From: Prosapia bicincta | Lineage: Eukaryota > Arthropoda > Insecta > Hemiptera > Cercopidae | DNA length: 64,000 bases | Direction of reading: 5' to 3' | NCBI GenBank assembly: GCA_036971475.1 | Contig: JBAIZL010000005.1 | Span: 175,207,386 to 175,271,385, forward strand | Shown: positions 11,496 to 23,100 of the stretch, piece after piece | Position numbering within the stretch: the stretch's first letter is position 1 | Layout of the letters: each line of letters begins with the position of its first letter | Program-made: the position numbers and the translations under genes | Notes under the pieces: model-generated | The model's database searches: none | Told to the model about the DNA's origin: nothing | Seen by the model: the letters and a program-made list of their open reading frames with translations, nothing else

Positions 11496-12297
11496 GGCCG
11501 GCCGCACACTGCAGCAAACAAAATGTTTGCAAGCGGGGCAACATGGTTGCAACCAAACCAGTCATGATTGCTTGCCTTCAGTCTCTCCGCACACTTGCGC
11601 AAACATAGCAAAACATTTTCGATGGAATTATGAATTTCTTGGAAGTGCTCTTTAAAGAGTTTTCTCAAAAACGACCGTACTGTTTACTTTCCTACCCTAG
11701 CAATGCATTTTCAGTTTGACTCAAAATGTCATTTGATGACGAGATAAACAAAATCGTTCCTTTGTGGCAAACCTTTTTATTTTTAAACCATCCATCATGT
11801 ACCACTTCTTTCTTTTAGTTCCTTTACTCCCAGATAGCTGGCATTTGTTCTCGCGCAAAGCCCTATTAATTGCGAATTTTGTTTTGCAATCAGCAGGTGG
11901 AAATAAATTTCCTTTTGCAACTAAATTTCTGTTTTTGTACTCTTTCAATTTGAAATTGTAAATGACAGGGCGTGCTTCGACGGCAGCGACTAATTTTTCG
12001 GCGTCACAATCCATCTATACAATATTACGCATCATTAAATTCGCGTTATAATTTATGCAAAATTGATTAACTGTTGAAAATAGAGAGGAAAATGATAAAA
12101 TCGTACTTACTTTGTTTGCTTCAAACAAGAAGGAGCCAAACATGGACGAACACTGACTGGCGGGCGGTTTGTTTGGCAAACAGATGCCCGGTCAGGTGTG
12201 CCCCCTCACCACTTACTTCCACGTATTCCCGAACTTTTCAGCCTGCCGCAAACAAAATGTTTCGTTTGAACATGATTGTAGCAGTGTGCGGCCGGCC
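11496..12297 (-). mobile_element. PIF/Harbinger-type DNA transposon, internally deleted
   Basis: The element starts GGCCGGCCGCACACTGC (11496-11512) and ends with the exact reverse complement (12281-12297), a perfect 17-bp terminal inverted repeat. It is flanked by TTA on both sides (11493-11495 and 12298-12300), the 3-bp target duplication expected of PIF/Harbinger. It carries the - strand MADF-type frame at 12014-11721 but no DDE transposase, so it is non-autonomous. Confidence 0.85.
11721..12014 (-). CDS. MADF/Myb-SANT-like protein of a Harbinger element
   Basis: A 97-codon frame begins MDCDAEKLVAAVEARP and continues IYNFKLKEYKNRN. That fits the N-terminal part of a MADF domain (LI..VE..P.IYD....YK.R), the accessory DNA-binding protein that PIF/Harbinger elements encode beside the transposase. 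The second half does not follow the family pattern and contains a basic KGTKRKKW stretch, so the domain is probably truncated or shifted. It lies wholly inside the 802-bp element. In an active family this protein would bind the element's ends and assist the transposase; I infer this copy is a remnant that depends on a complete element elsewhere. Confidence 0.5.
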   Translation of the reverse strand: MDCDAEKLVAAVEARPVIYNFKLKEYKNRNLVAKGNLFPPADCKTKFAINRALRENKCQLSGSKGTKRKKWYMMDGLKIKRFATKERFCLSRHQMTF

Positions 12298-12300
12298 TTA

Positions 12301-13750
12301 AGTACCAAGTAGGCCGCTGCGCATCGTCCGGCCAAATCTCGTGCAAGCTATACCTAGATTAAATCTCGGATTTTGTCCAAAGATGAAATCTAGAGTTCCG
12401 AAATAAGTAGAAAGAATGAAAATCCTTACTGTATTCAAAAGAAAATCTGAAAAAATATATTTTGTTCAATATTTGTACATTCTAGATACAGTTATTAGAT
12501 ATTGAATACTGAGCTAATAATTACTACATTTTATTGATAAATAAGCACTACATCATTTTTAATGTCTTTTATGTGTATTGAATTATACGTAGGCCTAAAA
12601 TTATCAGGTGATTTCTGGACAGGATTTTCTGATATAGGTGGATTTGTTCCCGTACCTATTGTGAAGTTTTTGATTGTGCAAGAGGTTTTGTTCGAATGTT
12701 GGAAGAGTCAGCAAGAGAAATTGCAAGTATTCGCTGACTGCACGTGACAAAAAGATATTTACTGTCTACAATGAACTTTAACTAAGACGAGATGCTCCCC
12801 TCCCTCTCCTATCACTTGACCTGATGACCTTCTTGCGATCTACACGCATGTGGCATTACTATCAACTCTGATTCCCCTCCTCGGCGACGATGTTGTCATA
12901 GGCAGCAAAGTCGTTAAACCCTGTCCTAAAATCTTATAACTGGCTATGCGCTGGCGGATAGGTTCTTTATTACCTTCTTCATGCTCCAAATTTATTTATT
13001 TATTTTAGTTCAACATACATAGAGCTTATCTGTTTTCTGTCAGATATTGAAACTGCCGCCATTTTAAAATGTATCTAGTAACTATTTTAACCATTTTAAA
13101 CAAACCCGTGACTGATTATTATGTTATGTAGATAAGATTGGATCAACGCCTAATTTTTTATTTTATTATATGTTACTTAAAAATACAAAAGACTATAAAT
13201 GCCGAAATCCATAAATAATGGTTCAAATTCTAAAAAAGTACAAAGATAACCTCCATTCCACACTCGAAACTGTGTAAAATGGACCAGTATAACACTCTAC
13301 ATTACAATTTAGCTAGTGGGAAAAAAACAAAATTAATTTTTTTAACATATATGGCTTAAATATATAGCTGAACTTTAAATGTTTTCTTCTTCATTGGCAA
13401 AGATTTTTATTGTTGAATAATACCATAAATTGGAACCATACATTAACATCAAAGTTTGACATTTATTTTATAGAACATTAGTTGTCTTAATGCTGCTATT
13501 GAATACTATCTGCTGCCAACAGTTACATTTTATGCAATTTATTTCAGTTTTGTCCTCATTTCTTTGAATTGAATTATTGCCATTGATTTAAATTATTTGA
13601 TTTTCTTTTAAACATTTCAAATGGAAAAGAATTACAGTATTTCCGTTAAAATAATTCTCTATGACTTAAGGTATAACAAAACAAAATAAAAATAAAATAG
13701 AGGAGGCTATAATAAAATGAGACGGTTCATAAAAATATGAAGTGAACTGT
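12301..13750. other. Intergenic sequence upstream of P4HA, no gene seen
   Basis: Nothing coding is recognised. Short open frames at 12074-12301 and 12562-12747 have no family features. Confidence 0.6.
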
Positions 13751-13754
13751 TTTG

Positions 13755-13764
13755 TATATAAAGG
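13755..13764 (+). promoter_or_regulatory. Possible TATA box of P4HA
   Basis: TATATAAAGG lies about 190 bp upstream of the start codon and 70 bp upstream of a good splice donor (GTAAGT at 13834). This would place transcription start near 13785 and make a short 5' UTR exon. It is inferred from spacing only. Confidence 0.4.
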
Positions 13765-13784
13765 ATAGCTTCTAAGTTGTACAT

Positions 13785-13833
13785 ATTTAATGCTTTTTTT
13801 GAACAGTTGATTTTAATTGTACGATTTTTAATG
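13785..13833 (+). other. Possible 5' UTR exon of P4HA
   Basis: A consensus donor GTAAGT at 13834 and an acceptor (CATTGCAG, ending 13947) just before the start codon define a 114-bp intron. The sequence before the donor would then be a noncoding first exon. Its 5' limit is a guess from the TATA-like sequence. Confidence 0.4.
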
Positions 13834-13947
13834 GTAAGTAACATTTTTATTTCAACATTTAATATTATAAAACAACGTTAAAAAGTTATATTCCATTTAA
13901 GAAGTTTATTTCGATGTAAATGAACTAATATATTATTCTCATTGCAG

Positions 13948-14130
13948 AGTCATGTTTCAATGGTGGACAAACATTTATGTGGCCTTTGCTTTGCTTACGT
14001 TCACTGCCAGTGCAGAACTATACACAGCCCTTGTGGACATGGAGGAACTTCTTGAGACAGAAGCAACACTAATTACAACACTTGAAAATTACATAAAGGC
14101 TCAAGAACACAGGCTGCAGCTGCTCAAAAA
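13948..14130 (+). CDS. P4HA: P4HA exon with start codon and signal peptide
   Basis: Acceptor CATTGCAG ends at 13947 and the ATG is at 13952. The peptide MFQWWTNIYVAFALLTFTAS is a clear signal sequence, and LYTALVDMEELL begins the conserved P4Ha_N domain. The donor is GTATGT at 14131 (phase 2). An in-frame read-through ends after a few intronic codons. Confidence 0.95.
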
Positions 14131-17100
14131 GTATGTATTTAATGATACAAACTGTAATAAAATAAATTAACTTTTCCATGATCGAAAGTAACACATTCAG
14201 ACATATGGGCTACAACCATAGATTATAAATCCGTTTTCATATATAAATATTTCATATAAATTTTCTTTTTTAATATTTTTGATACTATTTTGTTTGACAT
14301 ATCTTTATATTTTGGTAAAGATATAAAAAGAAAAGTTAATTTTTAAAAACTTTTACTGTACTTTCTGAACCTCAAGAAACTCCAACATCAGATGCTTTGA
14401 TCTAAGGAAATAGAAATATTGCGAACTGGAAAAAAAGTTTAAAAAATAAAAGATGTTTTTAAATAATTTTGTTGTGAAAGTTCATTTTGTTTCCAATGAA
14501 ATTTCACTTATATAAGCGATGTTCCAAATGTCGTTTTAAATATATTATGGTTGAGCAATATTTTTTAAAATATTAAACTAAAAGAGAAAGGCTAGGGAAA
14601 ATCTTGAAAAAACCAAAAAATTTGTGTAGGAGTTCTACCCAATGAAGCCTGAAAATACCTATGAAAGCACACATTTCTGTTGCATCTGTAAGGCTTGCAT
14701 CTCTTTCTTTTGGAGAACTATCTTTTGTAAAGTTTTACGTGTGTTTGTACTACAACATTCATACTTATTGTGTTATTGTTAATAAATACGTTGAAATTGA
14801 AATGTTCAAGTTCATTTTTTGTAATTTTGGCTTCTTGTTTTACCGGTTTAGGTGAATATAGAACCATATTTCCTCTCTTAATCCGTATTTTTTGGGAAAT
14901 CAGGTTATCTTTCCAAAATGCACTTTGTAAAAATTATATGTTTTCCAAAGGTCTATTATCAAAGATCATTTAATCGATTTGCAGACTATCACAAGTGTTT
15001 TCATCATCTTCCAGTACGTTTTATGTTGGACAGAATATCAATTTGTTCATGAACAAGTTGGTTAAAACAACATGTTGATATTCCTATCATCATTGCCAAG
15101 TCAATAAAATCTTGTAAAGCCAAATTGATAAAATCCATACTAGTTTATCCAAAACACTGGCATTTTATCCTGCGGGCCTATTGAAGACTTGAATATACTG
15201 AATACATTTTATAATGAACTTATTAAGTTTTTAATTAGATTATAAAAGCTAACAGCTGGTCTGAAATGAAACAAGCTAAAATTTTTGACTTATAACTCAT
15301 ATTATACAGGTATATAAATGCATTCTGCTGCCTAAATTTGCTGATGTCAATGGTCTGGTATAAATAAAAGCTCTTATTATCAGAAGTTTTATTTTCTAAG
15401 AAGTATAAAAATTCAAGTAAGCTATATTTAAATAATTTAATATGTTTCTTCAGAATTATCTTTTTACATATCTTTTGACATTACGTTTCAGGCGAGTGAC
15501 AGATTATATTCATGAACATGAAGAAGCAAGTGAAGATGTTGCCAATTATTTGGCAAATCCAATAAATGCATATTTACTTGTCAAAAGACTGACTTCTGAT
15601 TGGAAGCAAACTGTCACATTACTCAGTGATGATTTAGCCCAAGGTATATATATATCTTCCTTATCAATTTTTTTTTTTTTTGATATAACATTTTTGTTAT
15701 CCTTGTGCAAAATTTGTTGAAAGAAATTTAATTTATGTTATATTACACTTTTCAAAACAATGTTTTAATATATATTTCATATCATTAGTTTGTTTCTCTG
15801 TTTATAGTAATTTCAAGTAAAAATATATAAACATCAATTCATGCTATAAATAATATTCGAGCTGGCTTGTGAGTGAAAGTTATAATTAAAGAATAAAAAT
15901 ATGGTACAACTCACAAATATACAATTTTTTATTTCATACGCGTTTCAATGACTAATTTGTCGCCATCCTCAGTGAAGATACAGAAATCAAATTAACTAAA
16001 AAAATATATATTAAACATAACCTATAAAGTTTTAACAAAAGTTTTGTTTTTACTTTTGTTAAAACTTTATAGGTTATGTTTCATATATATATTTTTTTAG
16101 TTAATTTGATTTGTATTTCTCACTGAGGATGACGACAAATTAGTCGTTGAAACGCGTATGAAATAAAAAATTGTATATTTGTGAGTTCTACCATATTTTT
16201 ATTCTTTAATTATCAATTCATGCTGTTTAATTTCAATGTTTCAATAAAACATTTTGTCACCACAGTTCCTCTAACAGTTGGAAATATAATAATAATGTAG
16301 TTAACCTATGAATTTATACATTTCTTTGTTATTGTTAGAGTAATAATATTACAATAACATTGGAAATAATATTAATAACAAAATAATACTTAATACAATA
16401 ATTACCACATTTTGAGTCATATTCTTGTGTTATTAGACAAATAGTTTGTTTAAAAGTTTATTTATCCTAAATATTTGTGCATTTCATCATTGAAAATTTC
16501 AAAGTACAGTATGATGTTAAAATCAGACCCTTTCCTAAATTGGATCTCCAGGAAACTGGACCATTGTAGAAGGATTGTATCAATGCATTTTGTCAGACCT
16601 ATTGTTTATCCAACTCCATAGCATACTGCAAGGGCATTATGTGTGTCTGCCAAGCTTGTAACTGTGCTGGTTTCACAGGACTCTCACAAAACGACTCTAT
16701 GAGTCCAATGCATTTTGTCAGACCTATTGTTTATCCAACTCCATAGCATACTGCAAGGGCATTATGTGTGTCTGCCAAGCTTGTAACTGTGCTGGTTTCA
16801 CAGGACTCTCACATAACGACTCTATGAGTCCAATGCATTTTGTCAGACCTCTTGTTTATCCAACTCCATAGCATATTGCAAGGGCATTATGTGTGTCTGC
16901 CAAGCTTGTAACTGTGCTGGTTTCACAGGACTCTCACATAACGACTCTATGAGTCCAATGCATTTTGTCAGACCTATTGTTTATCCAACTCCATAGCATA
17001 CTGCAAGGGCATTATGTGTGTCTGCCAAGCTTGTAACTGTGCTGGTTTCACAGGACTCTCACATAACGACTCTATGAGTCCAATGCATTTTGTCAGACCT

Positions 17101-20100
17101 CTTGTTTATCCAACTCCATAGCATATTGCAAGGGCATTATGTGTGTCTGCCAAGCTTGTAACTGTGCTGGTTTCACAGGACTCTCACATAACGACTCTAT
17201 GAGTCCAATGCATTTTGTCAGACTTATTGTTTATCCAACTCCATAGCATACTGCAAGGGCATTATGTGTGTCTGCCAAGCTTGTAACTGTGCTGGTTTCA
17301 CATGACTCTCACATAACGCCTCTATGAGTTCAATGCATTTTGTCAGACCTATTGTTTATCCAACTCCATAGCATACTGCAAGGGCATTATGTGTGTCTGC
17401 CAAGCTTGTAACTGTGCTGGTTTCACAGGACTCTCACATAACGACTCTATGAGTCCAATGCATTTTGTCAGACCTATTGTTTATCCAACTCCATAGCATA
17501 CTGCAAGGGCATTATGTGTGTCTGCCAAGCTTGTAACTGTGCTGGTTTCACAGGACTCTCACATAACGACTCTATGAGTCCAATGCATTTTAAGTATCCT
17601 GGTTTTTATAAGAGAGAGTTCAGTTTAAGTGAGTTAGCCTTTCAGTTTGTCTTTTTTTACTATTTTTAATTACGTATATTCGAGTTTTTGTAGTTATATG
17701 CAATGACAACATAAAAACAAACATTGCTATAACAATGGAAAACAATTTAAAGCATTAGGCTCAATTGAAAAAAATAAGTTATTAAGATTGATTGGCACAT
17801 ATTTGTTTCAAATTATTTTAAAAGTCAGTTTGAATGATTCATTCAGTGTAATGAAAGCTAAAAATGATAACCTTATAGTATGCATATGTTACTGAAGCTT
17901 GCTTTTTCGGAAATAATAAATATAACTGTAAAGAACATCCATAAGTGTATTTTATATTTTACACCGATTATTGTGGTATATAAATATTTTAAGAAAGTTT
18001 TCCATAATAAAGAAAAGTATATTTCCTGTTATTTTTTCCTGACATTTCTCAGTTAACCCAGAAATTCATTATGTTGTTAGTCTGTAGTTCTAACTAGTCC
18101 GACTTAACATGGTTCCACTGAATTTTCATTATTGTTAATTTGTTTTGGATATCCTCTTAGTATGTCTGAACAATAGTGCTATTAAATGATTTTATAACCT
18201 ATTTCCAATAATACACATTATGAGGAGAGTTGTAAATTAAAATTTCAGAAATGTCCAGTCATTGATTTAAATAAAAATACATCCTTGTCAAAAACGTGTT
18301 TTTGCAATAAATTTTGAATTATTAATAGAATATATTAGGCAAATTTTAAGGTCATTGTATTCAATTTGACTAAAAATTTATCTTGTACATCTTTAGAACA
18401 CAGATACAAAATAGCATTTGAATTTTGAAATTGACAAACCTTAAAAAATAACATACACTTATTTGTCTTGTAACAAGTAGTTTTTAGTGTAACAAAAAAA
18501 TAACCTAAAGAGAATGAATTTTAGGTCTCAAAGGCAAACAATAATATATCAACGAATATATTTAATGTTATTTTTGTTTCCTAACCGTATTATGCCAATT
18601 AAGTCTGATTTCACTTGAAGCCATTCCTCCAAGCCCATGTATTTTACCTTCTTTTTTAACATTACATTTATTTTTATCTTATTTCAAATATTTCCAGTTG
18701 ATATAATCTTATTTATTAAAAACTATAATTGAATATATGTAAATAGAGGTTGCGAGAAACATGAGTACATACAGAGAGGTATTGAAGTTTCCGACTGATG
18801 AAGATTTGACTGGAGCTGCTGTAGCATTGATGCGATTACAAGACACATACAAACTAGACACTCCTTCAATTGCACGAGGAGAATTGAATGGCATTCAGTA
18901 TAGTACTCAATTATCAGGTAAATTTCAGTTAATTATATACTAGTGTGTTAAAGACATAATGTACAAGTCTATCATAGAGGTTTCTAAAATAGGTTTCAAA
19001 CTAAGCCATTTACATATTTCAGTCGTGTATGTGTGCGTGTCTGCATAAGCATTGTGGGTGTTGTAATGGTCAACCTACCCGGCACATTTAGAATCCTCCT
19101 GGCTATATTCCTTTAGATCAACTCTTACCTATAAACAGCCGACCCGGGTAAAATTTTAAACAAGCAGATCTGATACAAGCCATAACCTGTACTGCTGCTT
19201 GACATTGTTCTCCCAGAGTATCAGTCATTGGACTTTAATTTTTAAATATAACTGATATTCAATCCTTTGAGTCACTCTATCTCGGGGAATGAATTCTTTA
19301 AAGGAATTACAGCTTGACCATATTGTAGGATTATTTAAGAAAATTATTTAGTGCAAAATAACTTCAACTATTTGGCTATTAAGTTAGTAAAACCCATCAT
19401 TTTTTATTCTTATAAAATATTTAGTACAAGAATTTTGTTTCTTATTAATTTATGTAAATAATTTTTTAATATTCAATTTAAAATTAAAATTTATCTAAAA
19501 ATCATATAAAAAATTGTGATAAATTTCACTATTTAAAGTTTTTTGTTAAATCTAACCTGTAATACATTTTACATATCAATAATATTAATTTGCAAAGATA
19601 CACAATATAGACCAAGGTTTATTTTAAAATACATTCTTTTAACTGATCTGGTGTTATTTCATTTTAATACTGTACTGCATTTAATTATTGTTTCTCAATA
19701 GTTATTCATATATTTTATTTAATATTTATTATCTAAACTGCCAAAATAAATTAAATTTATAACATTCTAATTTTAAAAGTTAAAACATTCCTAAATAATA
19801 TTACTTGTTCTACTACAAAACCATAATTTTAATTGTTTTAAACCAGCTTTAATTTATATTGTTTCTCAATAGTTATTCATATATTTTATTTAATATTTAT
19901 TATCTAAACTGCCAAAATAAATTAAATTTATAACATTCTAATTTTAAAAGTTAAAACATTCCTAAATAATATTACTTGTTCTACTACAAAACCATAATTT
20001 TAATTGTTTTAAACCAGCTTTAATTTTAATAATTTCTTTCAAAATTAAATTTCTATAAATATTTTGCAGAAGTTCTTTTTTAATTTATCTACTTAATATT

Positions 20101-23100
20101 TGTTTCTTTAATCAAAATATATTCTGTTAATTATTAATATTCATAAAAACATTACATATAAACAAAAATCATCAGTAAATCACCACATAAATTTAATATA
20201 ACAAATACATGTAATATTTTGATATATAAACTATCATACTTTTAAATCTAGAAATGTTTTTTTATATCAATTCAAAAATTATTTTTTTTACTCAAAATTT
20301 CAAATTATTTATATAATATCTCTTGTTTAAGCCATTTTGAAAATTGATGTTTACATTTCAAATCTTGTCATATGGAAGTCATTAAAAGATTTGAAATGAA
20401 TTTAAATATTCTATAGTTATTTTCAGACTACTTCATTTTAAATTAAAATTTATTATAATAAAAAAATATACATAAATTTTAAAATTGTTTACATTTTCAA
20501 TTAAAATTATTTATTTAAAAATTAAAGAGTTCAAGATAAACAAAGACAGTGCTAACGTATTTGCCAGTTCACTAATTTCCACAGAAAATAGGAATCTCTC
20601 CTATCTCCCTCATCCACAGACAGATGAAACCATCCCTCAACTGGAAAAACATTATTTAAAATTCAGCCAAAACGTGGTAACCCTGCACTATCTATACCAA
20701 GGGTTGCCAATTGTTGCATCATTTGTCGCCACAGTGTGGAATAAGGCACATTCCATACCTCAATAGAATGTTTATAACGGTTCAACCTTGCTGACTGATG
20801 TGGCTTACAAGATGAAACACTCCAGGATGTCCTTGTACAGACCCTAGCTCCAAACTTAGAAAATCCCAACATTTTGGACATTAGCATCAAAAGCATTCCT
20901 GCAACATCTGACCATTGGCATAACCTTCCTAGAGCTGGAAGTTGTGGGCTAAGAGCTAAGCAGTAAAGTAGGGTTCAAAGATAAAAAATTACATAAGGCA
21001 AACCACTAATGAGAACATGCTCATCATCGCAGCAAAAACAAACTCAGTTGGCAAATGAATATAGTACAGTAAACTCTCAGTAATCTCGCAGGTATGGAGC
21101 TAGGATACTGCTAGATTATTGAAAACCCTGGATTACTGGAGGGCCCATTAAAAACATTCTAAATTGAAAAATATTTATGTATATTGCTTAAAAATTAAAA
21201 AGAAACATAGGAAAGTGGTCTTGTACTCTACTTGAAATGGTAAAACGGGAATAAGTATATTGGTATGTACTTTTCAATGAAAGGTTGCCTTATCTTTAAT
21301 GGTAAAAACAAAAATTAAAATATTTTTCCGTACACCTCCATCAACTTGCACTTCAGTAAGTCACTGTACATAACTATTGCAGCAACATGTGGCTCAAAAT
21401 CATTTGTATATCACAAGCTATACAACTAGATCTGGGCAGCTTTAAGGTCACTAACATCGGCATGCAGTGAAAAGTATAAAATTTGTGTACGAGGTCTGTT
21501 CAAAAAATACGCGGACTAAGGTCATAAAAAAAAATGTACTTTATTTGGAAGTTACAAGTCTGGTTCTCCTTCAAAGTATTTTCCTCCCCAACGCACACAC
21601 TTATCCCAACGGTGTATCCACTTGTTAAAACAGTCCTGGTATGTTTCTTTTGTGATGGCTTTCAGCTCCTTCGTCGCATTTGCCTTAATCTCCGAAATGG
21701 TTTCAAATCTTCTTCCTTTTGAGGGGTTTTTTGAGTTTTGGGAATAAGAAAAAGTCACAAGGAGCAAGGTCAAGTGAGTAGGGGGGGGGGAGAACAGTGA
21801 TCGAGTGTTTGGCCAAAAACTCACGAGTTCTGAGTGCTGAGTGAGCTAGAGCTGGAGCTGGTTGTGATGGAAAAACCAGTTATCACTTCTCCACAGTTCT
21901 GGCCTATTGTGTCACACGGCGTCCCTCAGACATTTCAGTACTTCATTGTAGGTAATCTGGTTGACTGTAGAACCTTCAGGAAGGTACTCGTAGTAAACAA
22001 CACCCTTAGCATCAAAAAAAAAAACTGTCAGCATCACCTTGACATTCGACCGAACTTGGCGAGCTTTTTTGGGTCTTGGGGACGTTTGACTTACCCATTG
22101 GGATGATTGGACCTTCGTTTCAATGTCGTAAACATTCTTGACAAAAAGGTCTCATCTTCATTTGAACGATCAAGCAGTTCCCGACAAACCCGGACACGAT
22201 TGGCTTTTTGGTCGTCGGTCACCAGGCGTGGCACAAATTTCGCAGCGACGAGGTGCATCTTCAATTTTTCGGTCAAAATCTCGTAACAAGATCCAACTGA
22301 TATCCCACACTCTTCGGAAAGCTCCCTAATGGTCACATGTCGATTTTCGCGCACAAGGATGTTGATTTTGGCAACATGTGGGTCGTCAGTTGACGTTGAA
22401 CGACGTCCAGGACGCTCATCGTCATCAATCTACTGTCGGCCACCCTTGAAATGTTCTTGCCACTTGAAACATGCAGTACGCTTCATGGCAACATCGCCGT
22501 AGGTCGTGTTATGCATGGCAAATGTTTCTATTGCAGATTTCCCCAGTTTTACACAAAATTTCACAGAAATTCGTTGCTCGTTCATGCTGTCCATTTTACA
22601 ATCCGACAAACGAAAAAAACACTCTTTACTAAACTGCGTGTAAATCATCAACAAATGAAGATATCTTCGACTGAAATACCGCACTTTAATCAGCTGATTT
22701 ATACGAACCTACCGACACCAAGCGGATTCTCCTGAAACTAACTTGAGCCGCGAAATTCAAACAGTCCGTATATTTTTTTAACAGACCTCGTATTCATATT
22801 GATTATGTTTACATCTTCCATTCTTGATAAAAGCGCAGGATTATTGGAAGAGATCGATAGGTGAAAGACCGGAATATAGAGAGTATACTGTAGTCAGAAA
22901 TTGGATCCAAGAGTAACAGGGATCCTCCAAGTTGAACTTGTGGGAAGTGACCTCAGCCTGCTAAAGAGAATTTATTTTATTTTATATTAATTTACTATAG
23001 GAAGTAGTAGTAAATGCAATGTTAGTAATATTTTACAATTTATGTAAAACCAATTATTCTATTGTTATATTTCAGTGTAAATTTGAATGTTTTAAATTAT

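Larger units (their letters stand above)
21067..22890. mobile_element. Pogo/Tigger-like non-autonomous element interrupted by a mariner
   Basis: The left end reads CAGTAAACTCTC (21067-21078). The right end is the complement of CAGTATACTCTC (22879-22890), 11 of 12 bases alike. TA flanks both ends (21065-21066 and 22891-22892). These are the terminal pattern and target duplication of the pogo/Tigger group. Removing the mariner at 21490-22790 leaves about 520 bp with no transposase. Confidence 0.7.

Noticed and set aside
13952..14170. 72-codon frame as an independent small protein
   Set aside because: It is the first P4HA coding exon plus 13 intronic codons; the donor at 14131 and the in-phase next exon explain it better.
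16581..17591. CRISPR-like array
   Set aside because: The 125-bp units are repeated whole with no variable spacers, and the context is a eukaryotic intron.
20485..20896. Overlapping frames on both strands as a gene
   Set aside because: No recognised domain; frames on both strands and lack of splice context suggest a transposon relic.
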